Below are positions 44,768 to 55,426 of a stretch of 64,000 nt of DNA, one piece after another. The position numbers and the translations under genes were made by a program. The first letter of the stretch is position 1. Every line of letters starts with the position of its first letter. A model generated the notes under the pieces. That model saw nothing but the letters and a program-made list of their open reading frames with translations. It did not search any database and was not told where the DNA came from. Location: the NCBI RefSeq assembly GCF_003732665.1, contig NZ_MOBP01000006.1:310001-374000 (forward strand), in the 5' to 3' direction. The stretch comes from Pseudomonas frederiksbergensis. GTDB taxonomy: Bacteria > Pseudomonadota > Gammaproteobacteria > Pseudomonadales > Pseudomonadaceae.

Positions 44768-47700
44768 ATGTTGATCCTGCGCGGCGCTCCTGCCCTTTCT
44801 GCCTTTCGCCACAGCAAACTCCTTGAGCAACTGAGCCAGAAAGTTTCGGCTGTCAGCGGCTTGTATGCTGAATTCGCTCACTTCGCCGAAGTTACCGGCG
44901 TCCTGACCGGCGACGAACAGCAGGTGCTTGCGCGCCTTCTGAAGTACGGCCCAAGTGTCCCGGTGCAAGAACCGACCGGTCGTCTGTTCCTGGTGTTGCC
45001 GCGTTTCGGCACCATCTCGCCATGGTCCAGTAAAGCCAGCGACATCGCTCGCAACTGCGGCCTGAGCAAAATCCAGCGCCTGGAGCGCGGCATTGCGTTC
45101 TATGTGGCTGGCCAGTTCAGCGACGCCGAAGCGCAACTTATTGCTGACGTGCTGCATGACCGCATGACGCAAATCGTGCTGGGCAACCTCGAACAGGCCG
45201 CCGGTCTGTTCAGCCACGCCGAACCCAAGCCCCTGACCGCGATCGACGTGTTGGGTGGCGGCCGCGCCGCGCTGGAAAAAGCCAACACCGAGCTGGGCCT
45301 GGCCCTGGCCGAAGACGAGATCGACTACCTGGTCAACGCCTTCGTCGGCTTGAAGCGCAACCCCCACGACATCGAACTGATGATGTTCGCCCAGGCGAAC
45401 TCCGAGCACTGCCGTCACAAGATCTTCAACGCCAGTTGGGACATCGACGGCCAGAGCCAGGAAAAAAGCCTGTTCGGCATGATCAAGAACACCTACGTGA
45501 TGCACAGCGAAGGCGTTCTGTCGGCTTATAAGGACAACGCTTCGGTGATCGTCGGCAACGTCGCCGGCCGTTTCTTCCCGGACCCTGAAACCCGCCAGTA
45601 CGGCTCGGTGCAGGAACCGGTGCACATCCTGATGAAAGTCGAGACCCACAACCACCCGACCGCGATTGCCCCGTTCCCGGGCGCATCCACGGGTTCCGGT
45701 GGCGAGATCCGCGACGAAGGCGCGACCGGTCGCGGCGCCAAGCCCAAGGCTGGCCTGACCGGTTTCACCGTCTCCAACCTGCAAATCCCGGGCTTCGAAC
45801 AGCCGTGGGAAGTGCCGTACGGCAAGCCTGAGCGCATCGTTACCGCGCTGGACATCATGATCGAAGGCCCACTGGGTGGCGCCGCGTTCAACAACGAATT
45901 CGGCCGTCCAGCCCTGACCGGTTACTTCCGTACCTTCGAACAGTCGATCACCACCCCCCGTGGTGACGAAGTTCGCGGTTACCACAAGCCGATCATGCTG
46001 GCCGGCGGCATGGGTAACATCCGTGCCGAACACGTCCAGAAAGGCGAAATCACCGTCGGCTCCAAGCTGATCGTGCTCGGCGGCCCGGCGATGCTGATCG
46101 GTCTGGGCGGCGGCGCGGCTTCCTCCATGGCCACCGGCACCAGCTCGGCGGACCTGGACTTCGCTTCGGTGCAGCGCGAAAACCCTGAGATGGAACGTCG
46201 CTGCCAGGAAGTCATCGACCGTTGCTGGCAACTGGGTGACAAGAACCCGATCAGCTTCATCCACGACGTGGGTGCGGGCGGTCTGTCCAACGCCTTCCCG
46301 GAACTGGTCAACGACGGTAACCGTGGTGGCCGCTTCGAACTGCGCAACATTCCAAACGACGAGCCGGGCATGGCCCCGCACGAAATCTGGAGTAACGAAT
46401 CCCAGGAACGCTACGTTCTGGCGGTGGGCCCGGCGGACTTCGAACGCTTCCAGGCGATCTGCGAACGTGAGCGTTGCCCGTTTGCCGTGGTCGGCGAAGC
46501 CACTGCCGAACCGCAACTGACGGTCACCGACAGCCACTTCGGCAACAGCCCGGTGGACATGCCACTCGAAGTGCTGCTGGGCAAAGCCCCGCGCATGCAC
46601 CGTTCGGCCGTTCGTGAAAACGAACTGGGCGACGACTTCGATCCTTCGACGCTTGAGATTGCAGACTGCGTTGAACGCGTTCTGCATCACCCGGCCGTGG
46701 CGAGCAAAAGCTTCCTGATCACTATCGGCGACCGCACCATCACCGGCCTCGTGGCCCGTGACCAAATGGTCGGCCCGTGGCAGGTTCCGGTGGCTGACGT
46801 TGCCGTGACCGCCACCAGTTTCGACGTCTACACCGGTGAAGCCATGGCCATGGGCGAGCGTACTCCGCTGGCCCTGCTGGACGCTCCGGCGTCGGGCCGC
46901 ATGGCCATCGGCGAAACCCTGACCAACATCGCGGCTTCGCGCATCAACAAGATCTCCGACATCAAGTTGTCGGCGAACTGGATGTCGGCGGCCGGTCACC
47001 CGGGTGAAGACGCGCGTCTGTACGACACCGTGAAAGCGGTCGGCATGGAGCTGTGCCCGGACCTGGGCATTACCATTCCGGTGGGCAAGGACTCCATGTC
47101 CATGGCCACACGCTGGACCGACGAAGGTGTCGACAAGACCGTCACCTCGCCAATGTCCCTGATCGTGACCGGTTTCGCGCCAGTGGCTGACATCCGTCAG
47201 ACCCTGACCCCGGAACTGCGCATGGACAAGGGCACCACCGACCTGATCCTGATCGACCTCGGCCGTGGCCAGAACCGCATGGGCGCCTCGATCCTGGCCC
47301 AGGTTCACGGCAAGCTCGGCTCGCAAGCGCCGGACGTCGATGATGCCGAAGACCTGAAAGCCTTCTTCGCCGTGATCCAGGGCCTCAACGCCGACGGCCA
47401 CCTGCTGGCGTACCACGACCGTTCCGACGGTGGTCTGCTGACCAGCGTCGTGGAAATGGCCTTCGCCGGTCACTGCGGTTTGAGCCTGAACCTCGATGGC
47501 CTGGCAGAAACCTCCGCCGACATCGCCGCGATCCTGTTCAACGAAGAACTGGGCGCCGTGATCCAGGTTCGCCAGGACGCCACCCCGGACATCCTCGCGC
47601 AATTCAGTGCGGCAGGCCTGGGCGACTGCGTGTCGGTGATCGGTCAGCCGATGAACAACGGTCAGATCAACATCACCTTTAACGGTGAAACCGTGTTCGA

Positions 47701-48664
47701 AGGCCAGCGTCGTCTGCTGCAGCGCACCTGGGCGGAAACCAGCTACCAGATCCAGCGTCTGCGTGACAACGCGGACTGCGCCGAACAAGAGTTCGACGTG
47801 CTGCTGGAAGAAGACAACCCGGGCCTGAGCGTCAAGCTGAGCTACGACGTCAACCAGGACGTCGCCGCGCCTTACATCAAGAAAAACATCCGCCCACAGG
47901 TTGCCGTACTGCGTGAGCAGGGCGTCAACGGTCAGGTGGAAATGGCCGCAGCCTTCGACCGCGCCGGTTTCAACGCGATCGACGTGCACATGAGCGACAT
48001 TCTGGCCGGCCGTGTCGACCTGAACGACTTCAAGGGCATGGTCGCTTGCGGCGGTTTCTCCTACGGCGACGTACTGGGTGCCGGCGAAGGCTGGGCCAAG
48101 TCCGCGCTGTTCAACAGCCGTGCTCGCGATGCGTTCCAGGGGTTCTTCGAACGTAACGACAGCTTCACCCTCGGCGTGTGCAACGGTTGCCAGATGATGT
48201 CCAACCTGCACGAACTGATCCCGGGCAGCGAGTTCTGGCCGCACTTCGTGCGCAACCGTTCCGAGCAGTTCGAAGCCCGCGTGGCAATGGTTCAGGTCCA
48301 GGAATCGAACTCAATCTTCCTGCAAGGCATGGCCGGTTCGCGCATGCCAATCGCCATCGCACACGGTGAAGGTCATGCCGAGTTCGAAAGCGAAGAAGCC
48401 CTGCTGGAAGCCGATCTGTCCGGTTGCGTGGCAATGCGTTTCGTCGACAACCACGGCAAAGTCACCGAAAACTACCCGGCCAACCCGAACGGCTCGCCGC
48501 GTGGGATCACCGGGCTGACCAGCCGCGATGGTCGCGTAACGATCATGATGCCGCACCCGGAACGCGTATTCCGCGCCGTGCAGAACTCGTGGCGTTCGGA
48601 AGACTGGAACGAAGACGCACCTTGGATGCGTATGTTCCGTAATGCTCGGGTCTGGGTAAATTAA
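44768..48664 (+). CDS. purL: PurL, phosphoribosylformylglycinamidine synthase
   Basis: Large single-chain FGAM synthase of purine synthesis, 1298 residues. An N-terminal PurS-like part, two ATP-grasp-like AIRS domains ([42 protein letters not shown]) and a C-terminal class I glutamine amidotransferase with nucleophile Cys in GVCNGCQMM and the His/Glu pair in MPHPERVFR. Proteobacterial type, not split into PurS/L/Q. Confidence 0.98.
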   Translation: MLILRGAPALSAFRHSKLLEQLSQKVSAVSGLYAEFAHFAEVTGVLTGDEQQVLARLLKYGPSVPVQEPTGRLFLVLPRFGTISPWSSKASDIARNCGLSKIQRLERGIAFYVAGQFSDAEAQLIADVLHDRMTQIVLGNLEQAAGLFSHAEPKPLTAIDVLGGGRAALEKANTELGLALAEDEIDYLVNAFVGLKRNPHDIELMMFAQANSEHCRHKIFNASWDIDGQSQEKSLFGMIKNTYVMHSEGVLSAYKDNASVIVGNVAGRFFPDPETRQYGSVQEPVHILMKVETHNHPTAIAPFPGASTGSGGEIRDEGATGRGAKPKAGLTGFTVSNLQIPGFEQPWEVPYGKPERIVTALDIMIEGPLGGAAFNNEFGRPALTGYFRTFEQSITTPRGDEVRGYHKPIMLAGGMGNIRAEHVQKGEITVGSKLIVLGGPAMLIGLGGGAASSMATGTSSADLDFASVQRENPEMERRCQEVIDRCWQLGDKNPISFIHDVGAGGLSNAFPELVNDGNRGGRFELRNIPNDEPGMAPHEIWSNESQERYVLAVGPADFERFQAICERERCPFAVVGEATAEPQLTVTDSHFGNSPVDMPLEVLLGKAPRMHRSAVRENELGDDFDPSTLEIADCVERVLHHPAVASKSFLITIGDRTITGLVARDQMVGPWQVPVADVAVTATSFDVYTGEAMAMGERTPLALLDAPASGRMAIGETLTNIAASRINKISDIKLSANWMSAAGHPGEDARLYDTVKAVGMELCPDLGITIPVGKDSMSMATRWTDEGVDKTVTSPMSLIVTGFAPVADIRQTLTPELRMDKGTTDLILIDLGRGQNRMGASILAQVHGKLGSQAPDVDDAEDLKAFFAVIQGLNADGHLLAYHDRSDGGLLTSVVEMAFAGHCGLSLNLDGLAETSADIAAILFNEELGAVIQVRQDATPDILAQFSAAGLGDCVSVIGQPMNNGQINITFNGETVFEGQRRLLQRTWAETSYQIQRLRDNADCAEQEFDVLLEEDNPGLSVKLSYDVNQDVAAPYIKKNIRPQVAVLREQGVNGQVEMAAAFDRAGFNAIDVHMSDILAGRVDLNDFKGMVACGGFSYGDVLGAGEGWAKSALFNSRARDAFQGFFERNDSFTLGVCNGCQMMSNLHELIPGSEFWPHFVRNRSEQFEARVAMVQVQESNSIFLQGMAGSRMPIAIAHGEGHAEFESEEALLEADLSGCVAMRFVDNHGKVTENYPANPNGSPRGITGLTSRDGRVTIMMPHPERVFRAVQNSWRSEDWNEDAPWMRMFRNARVWVN

Positions 48665-48683
48665 GAGCGGGTGAACTAGGCCT

Positions 48684-48995
48684 GTGTACAAGCTCTGCTT
48701 TTTTGTTCCAACCAGTCACGTCGAAGACGTGAAAAGTGCCGTATTCGCCGCCGGTGGCGGGCGGATCGGCGCTTATGGTCACTGCGCATGGCAGGTGTTG
48801 GGCCTGGGTCAGTTTCGTCCACTGGATGGCAGTCAGCCGTTTATTGGCGAAGCGGGCCAGGTCGAGCAGGTTGAGGAATGGAAGGTTGAGCTGGTGGTGG
48901 CGGATGAGTTGATCGTGGCCGCAGTGGCTGCGTTGAAACTCAGCCATCCGTATGAGACGCCGGCTTATGAAGTGTGGCGGCTGGAGGATTTCTGA
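48684..48995 (+). CDS. YqfO/NIF3-like small protein
   Basis: 103 residues similar to the CutA-like insert domain of NIF3/YqfO proteins. Blocks: YKLCFFVPTSHVEDVKSAVFAAGGGRIG, CAWQVLGLGQFRP, EWKVELVVADEL and HPYETPAYEVWRLE. GTG start 19 bases after purL, so possibly co-transcribed; the same neighbour occurs in PAO1. Function unknown. Confidence 0.88.
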   Translation: MYKLCFFVPTSHVEDVKSAVFAAGGGRIGAYGHCAWQVLGLGQFRPLDGSQPFIGEAGQVEQVEEWKVELVVADELIVAAVAALKLSHPYETPAYEVWRLEDF

Positions 48996-49018
48996 TCCTA
49001 CCGGCTCGCTGAAATGAG

Positions 49019-49049
49019 AAACCCGCTGATGCAGATCAGCGGGTTTTTT
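49019..49049 (+). terminator. Intrinsic terminator after purL-yqfO
   Basis: ACCCGCTGAT-GCAG-ATCAGCGGGT with six T residues. A second, weaker stem GCCCGC/GCGGGC (49053-49086) with TTTT follows. Confidence 0.95.
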
Positions 49050-49114
49050 ATTGCCCGCAGGTATGAACCTGTGAAGGTCAGCGGGCTTTTGATTTTGTAG
49101 TGTTTGTCAGGGCC

Positions 49115-49189
49115 TCTTCGCGAGCGAGCCCGCTCCCACAATGGTTCGGTGTACATAGCGCCAATGTAGGAGCGGGCTTGCTCGCGAAG
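49115..49189. repeat. REP pair, outward arrangement
   Basis: Family A units (TTCGCGAGCGAGCCCGCTCC and the inverted copy, the latter starting TGTAGGAGCGGG, a hybrid of families A and C) at the 3' end of the large toxin gene. Confidence 0.85.
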
Positions 49190-49214
49190 GCGGACCATCA
49201 GGCGCCAGGGATCT

Positions 49215-52200
49215 TCACGGTGCGGGGACCAGGTTCACCTCCTGTTCGAGCATGTCGAGCAGGTCGAGCAGGTGTTTGAACCGGCGCGCCTGCTTGCCCC
49301 AGCGATTGATAAAAAACAGCCCGTTATCGTCGATCTCGATCGGGGTCGAAACGATGTCCCCGGATTTGGATTTGTGCAGCAAATTGATCTCTGCCGTGGA
49401 CGGGCGTTCGATCAGGTAGTGCCCGGCGTGGATCAGTCTTGACCTGTCGACAGGGACGATGGCCGCCGCTCTTGGCATGGCGGCAATGCCCACTTCCAGT
49501 GTGTAGTCGCTGCGCAAAGCCCTCGTCGTCAGTGACTTGAGGTCGGTTTCCCAGAAGCCACGGTGGATGCTCCTGGCCCGTGCCAGCGTGGTATCCCTGA
49601 CATGCAGGCTGGCCGCGCCGAGCATTTCCGCCAGCCCCGGGACCCCAAGGTTACTGTTGGTGTGGGCGCTGCCGACGAAGGCGATCCATTTGTGCTGGCC
49701 CTGTGTCGTCTGATCGGCGCGGATGACCTGGGCGGCGAAGTAGCTGAACATCTGGTTGCGGGCAAAATCCCCGTCCTCCATGCCTTTGATGTGATAGCTG
49801 GCGGTGCAGTCGATGGCCCTGACGCGGATGCCGTACTTGCCGGCCGCCTGGATCACTTGCGAATAAGTATCGGGGCCGCTGTAGAAGGGACCCATGTGGC
49901 CCACGTCCTGGTTTCTGAGGTAGGTCTTGAGCCGGTTGGGCATTTGTTGGGTCAGGTGAAATGCATCCAGGTGGGCCTGGTGCAGGTCGGTCAGCAGGTG
50001 TTCCACGTAAAGTGTTTTGAATCCCAGCTTTTTCAGGTTTTTCATCTGCTTTCTGAGCAGAGCCTTGCTCGACTCATGGCCATGGCCCTCGCCGATCACC
50101 AGCCCCGTCAGTGGGCTGTCGGCCACCTGTCTCAAAAACGATTCCACCGTTGTATTCGCCGTGACCTCGGGCAGTTCCGGCCTGGCGGGCGGCACGTAGT
50201 CGGCGAAAAAGCGCTCGGCGGTGGTTTTCAGGCTGGAGCGTCGCTCGAGAAAGGCCACGAACGGAACTTGCCCACTCTGACTCAAAGGCGCGTAACGGCT
50301 GTCCAGGCCATGGGGCCTGCTCGATAGGCGAGCAATGTCTTCCCGCAAGGGCGGGTCGATATCGAAATCGCTGAAATGCTGAACGCCGGGTTCGGGTGCG
50401 ATGGCTGCTGGCGGGGTGCTCGGCTCGGGCGCCTTGTACGCAGTGGGCAGTGTCATGCGGTAGTCACCTTTGGCCAGTGCATCCCCGGGTATCGCGCCTG
50501 GGGTGTCGACCCAAATGCCCGCAGGTTGATCCAGCCCAACGTCTTCGACTCGCAGCGCCACAGCGTCTTGCAGGTCCGCCAGGCCAGGTGTCTGTTTGAA
50601 TGTGCGCAGGCGCGACTGTTCAACCAGGGCGATCCAGCGTTCATCCGGGGTGTCGGCGACATCGGCGGCAATGACTTTGTGGGAATAGAAATTCCTCACG
50701 CCGTTGTCCCGTGGCGTGGTGGGCGAGGTCTCGCCCATGAGCAGGGCATCCTCCAGTTGATAACAGGTCGAGGCGTCCAGGGCGCGTATTTGCAAGCCCT
50801 TGTCCCTGGCCTTGCGCACCAGGGCGAGGTAGGAATACTCCGCGTCCGCCGCGTAACCGAGGGCTTTGTCCATGGCTTTGAGGTGCTTCTCGATGTGCTG
50901 CCAGGATTTGCCCGAGTTGAGTTTTTCCAGTTTTGCCGGGAAGACGTCACCCGGCAGGTATTCGACGTACAGACGCTTGAATCCCTTTTCGATCAGCCCA
51001 TCCATATGCGCGATCAACAGCTGTTTGCTGGCAATGGAGCCCGGTACGGCGCCGATGATCAGGCTCTTGTTGCCGCTAAAGGTGTCGCTGGCGAGCCACT
51101 GCGCCATGGACAGGTCGGTCGGGACAGGTGGAACCTGGGTGACGGCGGGCAGGGGGACGTAATCCCTGAAAAACGCCCGGGCGTCTGTGCTCAGGCGCTC
51201 GACCTGTTGCAGGTAGGCGATGCGCGCATTGCCCAACTGTTTAACGGCGCTGTCCAGTACCGGTTGCGCCGAGGGGAACATCGATTCGCCCATATTGAGG
51301 ATGCCGGCCCTGAACTGCGGGTCCAAGACGCCTTCAAGCTGATCCCGGTGTTGCGTCGGTATCCCATAGTCTTTGTGCGGCCCAGGGGTTTCCTGCACCG
51401 GTTGATATTTCGGTCGGCCGCCGGACACACCGCTGCGCACCAGATTACCGTCGGCATCCGGCGTGACCAGGCGCCCGGTCGAGGCCAATTGACCGTGCGG
51501 GTCCAGGCGATACAGCAAGTAGCGGCCGATGGCATCCGGGGTGTTCGTCGTCCAAAGGGCCCGCCCTTCGAAAAATACCGGGCGTATCTGCGTAGGGTGC
51601 AGCGCGGCGGGTTCCAGTTGGTGGATCAGTTGCATCGCGCGGCTTTGCTCGGCACTGGCGCTACTCAGGCGCAGCGATCGCGCCACGGGTTTGAGTGAGC
51701 GCAGGGCGGGACGCAAGTCGGTGAACAACGCGCCGGCACTGTTGAGCAGGTAACCGGCGAAATGCTCAAGCGCCGCCGACGTATCGCCCTGGTTGTACGC
51801 ATGCAACGCGAGCATGGCGTCCTTGAACGCCAGCAGCAGGCCGGCGCTCAGGCTCAGGATCGGGAAGGGCGCGGTGGCAATCGCGGTCACCCATTCGACG
51901 CAAGTCCAGAGGATGCCGCCGATCATCTGGGCGCGGTTGGCGGTGGTCGCGGCAACGTCATCGATCTTGCGTTGCAGCTTCATGTTGTACAGCGCGTTGC
52001 GCAGGTCGGGCACCGGGGCCACCGTGCGGGTCGAATCGTAGCGCGCAGGGCTGACGCTGGTGCTGTCCAGTTGTTCGGGCAGTTGTTGTTTGGCGTCCTC
52101 CAGAAAGGCGCGAACCCGGGTCTGGGATTGCACGCCGACCCGTTGGGTGAGGTAGGCGAGCATGCCGGACTGTTTTTTCAGCAGGTAGTTGAACAGCCTG

Positions 52201-54956
52201 GCTTGGCGGAAGCCGATGCCGTCGGGGGCCTGCGGGGTGTAGAGCAGGACCGGGTTGTCGCCATGGCTGAACAGCCAGGTGTCGATGACCCATTCACCGT
52301 CGATCATCAAACGATGGACTGCGTAGCGGTGGCGCGTTTGCGGCGAGGTCTCGCCGAGGCTGGCGATGCTGCGCTCGAGCCATTGCAGGTCGGCGCTGCT
52401 GAGGTGTCCTTGTTGCTGGCACTCCAGCGCGGCACATTGCATCTGGTGCTGGGTGATGACCAAGGTGACGTTGCGTCTCAAGTCATAGCCGGGGCTTTCA
52501 GGGCTTTGCAGTTCAGCCTTGACCTTGTCGATGTAGCGCTGGCCGATCCACACGCCGGTGATCGAACGCGCAACTTTTTCGGCAGTCAGCAGACTCAGGT
52601 CCACACCCGGCGGGCCTTTGAATCGTGCCGAGCGCGAGAATTTTTCATCGAGAAAACCCACGCCGTCGGCGTAGCCATCGCGGTACAACTGGGTATACGT
52701 CAGCGGTGCAGGTGTCCAGTTGCCGACAATCGCGGGTGGCGACAAGGCCCACACGGTATCTGGATCGACATCATTGGCGGTGCGCTGGAGCAGTGCGTTC
52801 AAGCTTTTCCTGGCCTGCTCATGCAGGTAAGCATCGAAGCCCGGAAAGCGCTTTTGCGACAACGGATGATCGTCGAAGGTACGCAAGGTACCTTCGGCGT
52901 CCTCGGCCAGTGTCGCGAGCTTGCGCCGGGTTTCGACGCTGGCCGAGCGATACCAGAGCGGCGTGCTGAAGTCGTAGTCGTCGACCCGCGTGGCCAACAG
53001 ATGGGCGGCCATCGACTTCAGGCAATCACCCTGGCTGGCGGCCACCGCGAAGGTGACCTCGTTTTGCTGCTGCGCCCCCGGCTTGTCGCTGAGGCCGGAC
53101 AAGACCTGTTGCATGCTGTGACGAAACCGCAGGGGGGCGCGGCTGATCAAGTAGTCGCCCATGCCGCCAACTGCGACGTCCCGGGCCCAGCCGAGCAGAT
53201 GCTGCTGACAGGCGAGCTCAGTGTCGAAAGCCTGGAATTGCTGGTCCCGTGGCGCCTGCGGCGTGCAAAGCAGCAGGCGCGTGATCGCCCCGCCGGCGTC
53301 AACCTGGCGCAGCACCCACAAGTCCTGAAGCTGCGCGCCGTGCAGTGACAGCGTGCCCGCGCCGAGGGTGGCGGCGCTCAGTTGCGGATCGCTGCCGGCG
53401 CGCAGGCGCTGGATCAGCTGGAAGTCATCCTCCTGCAAATGACCTTGCATCACGGCGGTGAAGGCCAGGGCATTGATCCGCTGATCGAGCATATGTTCGA
53501 TGGCTTGCTGGAGTTCGGGCCGGGCATGCAGTTGTGTTTGCACGTTGGCAAAGTCGACTCGGGGTTGCAGGGTCGCCAGTTGTTGCGCGAGCCACGCCGG
53601 GGTCAGGTCCTTGTACGACTCGGGCAAGGACGCGTCGCGGTAGCGCAGGGTGGTTTTTTCCAGGAAGTCCGACCCCGGGAGGTCGTCGCCGGTGTGCAGG
53701 CCACGCAGGGCCAGGTCGATCAGGTTGTGCTGATGTTCATAAACGCCGAAACCGGGGACGTGACGACGGGTGCTGATCCACAGGTGTTGCGGCTCCAGGT
53801 CATGAATCTCCAGATCATCGCCGAGCCGTTCAAGCCATTGGTGACGGGCCAGGGATTGAGGATCGGTTGCCGGCCCCAGCAGATCCAATAGACCCTGGCG
53901 CGCCTGATTGTAGTGCCCGAGGTGAACGGCCAATTCAGCCCGCCGGGTTGCACTGGCGCTGCGATACCAGTCCGGTGCGCTCATTCGCAAGCTCCGTTCG
54001 AGCAGGGTTTGCGCACGCAATTCCAGACGCAGGGTGAGGTCCGGCAGGGACGAACCGATGGCGCGGTCGAGGGCGCTGGTTAACCGGGCCGGGTCTTGCT
54101 CCAGGTTGTCGTTGAAACTCAACGCCCGCTCGATGTCCTGAGTGCGCTTGGCAATCTTGGCGTCGTACAGGTGTTCAAACAACGGCGCGCTGTCGATGGG
54201 TGACAGCTGCAACGGCCTGATCCCCGCCGCACTCAAGGCGTGAAAGCGTACAGGCAGCATCTGCAGGAATTCGTCCCGGGCGGCGGCGTGCAGCATGTGT
54301 TGCTGCAGATGACGGTCCAGCTCGGCCAGGGAATCGAAGGACTCAATCCCCCGCGAGGGCGTGAACAGCAAGACATGGCCAACGTTTTGCGCGTCGGACA
54401 AGTCGTTTACCACCGGGCTGTTTTTTTCCGTGGCGACAAAGGCACCGGCCAGTTCGACGGTGTGGTCCTGATAACTGAACTGCAAGGCGTACAGACCTGG
54501 ACGCAGGGGCGGCGCCAGCGTCAGGCTCGCCAGCATCTGGCCGGCCTGGGGATGCAGCAGGCGATCCTGCACGTCCAACCGGGCTTCGTTTTCGATGGCG
54601 GTGAACCCGGCCTCAAAAATCATGAATGACTTGGCGGGCTTGCCATCGATCAGCTCGCGCAGGTCCATGTTCGCCAAGTGCGTGTTGAGCGAGGTCTTGA
54701 CGGTGGCGAGCAGCGCCTTGCCCGCCGCGCTTTGCAGGTCGCTGCCTGCCAGCGCTTGATAGTGGGTACGGCTGCGACGCATAAACTGCTCGCGGTAATT
54801 CTTCAAAAGCCCGTTCAGGCGATTCAGGTAGACCTGCTCGGCCGAAGGTTTCGGGTCGGGCAGCAATGGGGTTTCGGTCTTGAGCAGATGATGACCGATC
54901 TGATTGAGATAGCCCTTGATCTCTTCAAAGGACGGTGCGGCGGTGGGTGTGCTCAT
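49215..54956 (-). CDS. Large toxin-like protein with duplicated EreA/ChaN/TIKI-type C-terminal domains
   Basis: 1913 residues, no signal peptide. The ATG at 54956 has GGAG nine bases upstream; a GTG two codons earlier is too close to it. The N-terminal 1000 residues contain three related blocks: each ends in a VLL-x-TP strand (about residues 194, 560, 902) and the last two begin WYRSAS (about 329, 668). This fits Pseudomonas 'dermonecrotic toxin' (DUF6543-type) proteins. A hydrophobic stretch lies at about 1011-1050. Two tandem domains follow, each introduced by FF-x-DYVP (about 1260 and 1582). The second has GEGHG, YVEHL 29 residues on, and SAHTN; the first has GAVPG, YVEYL and no histidine. 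The layout recalls membrane-targeted effectors such as RRSP and Pasteurella toxin. Delivery route unknown. Divergent from a DUF6124 gene. Confidence 0.8.
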   Translation of the reverse strand: MSTPTAAPSFEEIKGYLNQIGHHLLKTETPLLPDPKPSAEQVYLNRLNGLLKNYREQFMRRSRTHYQALAGSDLQSAAGKALLATVKTSLNTHLANMDLRELIDGKPAKSFMIFEAGFTAIENEARLDVQDRLLHPQAGQMLASLTLAPPLRPGLYALQFSYQDHTVELAGAFVATEKNSPVVNDLSDAQNVGHVLLFTPSRGIESFDSLAELDRHLQQHMLHAAARDEFLQMLPVRFHALSAAGIRPLQLSPIDSAPLFEHLYDAKIAKRTQDIERALSFNDNLEQDPARLTSALDRAIGSSLPDLTLRLELRAQTLLERSLRMSAPDWYRSASATRRAELAVHLGHYNQARQGLLDLLGPATDPQSLARHQWLERLGDDLEIHDLEPQHLWISTRRHVPGFGVYEHQHNLIDLALRGLHTGDDLPGSDFLEKTTLRYRDASLPESYKDLTPAWLAQQLATLQPRVDFANVQTQLHARPELQQAIEHMLDQRINALAFTAVMQGHLQEDDFQLIQRLRAGSDPQLSAATLGAGTLSLHGAQLQDLWVLRQVDAGGAITRLLLCTPQAPRDQQFQAFDTELACQQHLLGWARDVAVGGMGDYLISRAPLRFRHSMQQVLSGLSDKPGAQQQNEVTFAVAASQGDCLKSMAAHLLATRVDDYDFSTPLWYRSASVETRRKLATLAEDAEGTLRTFDDHPLSQKRFPGFDAYLHEQARKSLNALLQRTANDVDPDTVWALSPPAIVGNWTPAPLTYTQLYRDGYADGVGFLDEKFSRSARFKGPPGVDLSLLTAEKVARSITGVWIGQRYIDKVKAELQSPESPGYDLRRNVTLVITQHQMQCAALECQQQGHLSSADLQWLERSIASLGETSPQTRHRYAVHRLMIDGEWVIDTWLFSHGDNPVLLYTPQAPDGIGFRQARLFNYLLKKQSGMLAYLTQRVGVQSQTRVRAFLEDAKQQLPEQLDSTSVSPARYDSTRTVAPVPDLRNALYNMKLQRKIDDVAATTANRAQMIGGILWTCVEWVTAIATAPFPILSLSAGLLLAFKDAMLALHAYNQGDTSAALEHFAGYLLNSAGALFTDLRPALRSLKPVARSLRLSSASAEQSRAMQLIHQLEPAALHPTQIRPVFFEGRALWTTNTPDAIGRYLLYRLDPHGQLASTGRLVTPDADGNLVRSGVSGGRPKYQPVQETPGPHKDYGIPTQHRDQLEGVLDPQFRAGILNMGESMFPSAQPVLDSAVKQLGNARIAYLQQVERLSTDARAFFRDYVPLPAVTQVPPVPTDLSMAQWLASDTFSGNKSLIIGAVPGSIASKQLLIAHMDGLIEKGFKRLYVEYLPGDVFPAKLEKLNSGKSWQHIEKHLKAMDKALGYAADAEYSYLALVRKARDKGLQIRALDASTCYQLEDALLMGETSPTTPRDNGVRNFYSHKVIAADVADTPDERWIALVEQSRLRTFKQTPGLADLQDAVALRVEDVGLDQPAGIWVDTPGAIPGDALAKGDYRMTLPTAYKAPEPSTPPAAIAPEPGVQHFSDFDIDPPLREDIARLSSRPHGLDSRYAPLSQSGQVPFVAFLERRSSLKTTAERFFADYVPPARPELPEVTANTTVESFLRQVADSPLTGLVIGEGHGHESSKALLRKQMKNLKKLGFKTLYVEHLLTDLHQAHLDAFHLTQQMPNRLKTYLRNQDVGHMGPFYSGPDTYSQVIQAAGKYGIRVRAIDCTASYHIKGMEDGDFARNQMFSYFAAQVIRADQTTQGQHKWIAFVGSAHTNSNLGVPGLAEMLGAASLHVRDTTLARARSIHRGFWETDLKSLTTRALRSDYTLEVGIAAMPRAAAIVPVDRSRLIHAGHYLIERPSTAEINLLHKSKSGDIVSTPIEIDDNGLFFINRWGKQARRFKHLLDLLDMLEQEVNLVPAP

Positions 54957-55216
54957 CGGCACAATCTCCAGGCTGGTGGGAATTACCTTCAGCTTGGAGT
55001 GGGGGGCGTGGGCGATGGCGGTACATAGTTACCGCCATTTGCTGCTTGGGATGTGTATGTCAGACGGTTAAACATCGGTTGTTTAAAACGTGTTCGAAGT
55101 TACTTCCCGAGACCTACAAAATCTTGCGCCGTTGCCTACGGCTACGCCAGAATCCGCCGGCTTGTGCGCCTCGGGGCTGCTCGGTAACTTTATTCCCGTC
55201 ACTGCCCATCAGTGAT
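54957..55216. other. Toxin promoter side of the divergent gap
   Basis: Upstream part of a 470-base gap. It must contain the toxin promoter. The stretch 55060-55120 is AT-richer (TTAAACATCGGTTGTTTAAA forms an imperfect palindrome at 55068-55087). No gene accepted. Confidence 0.45.
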
Positions 55217-55426
55217 CGGGTTTAGCAGCCCGGGAGATTTATCTAACAAGTTGCACAAGCGCCATCAGTCAGGCATCCCCACGCTTGCACTCAATGGTAG
55301 CTGTGCGCAGGGCGCCTTCGGGCGCGCCGGCTTTGTTAGATTCCCCGGTCTGCTAACCTGCGTACAGCTGCCTCCCTCTCGTTTAGCAGCAGGAGGGCTG
55401 GCACCGCATCAGAGAGAATCTGACCT
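55217..55426 (+). ncRNA. Highly structured leader RNA of the DUF6124 gene
   Basis: Paired segments seen by eye: CGGG/CCCG hairpin (55217-55232); long-range ATCTAACAA (55241-55249) with TTGTTAGAT (55333-55341), extendable by GGG/CCC; CAAGCG/CGCTTG (55256/55282); a GCGCC-TTCG-GGCGC tetraloop hairpin (55312-55325); and CAGC+CCTCC pairing with GGAGG+GCTG (55365-55400). The last helix buries an AGGAGG that is the best Shine-Dalgarno sequence in the area but lies 30 bases before the ATG. The motif TTTAGCAG or its complement recurs three times. No known RNA family assigned. Confidence 0.6.
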
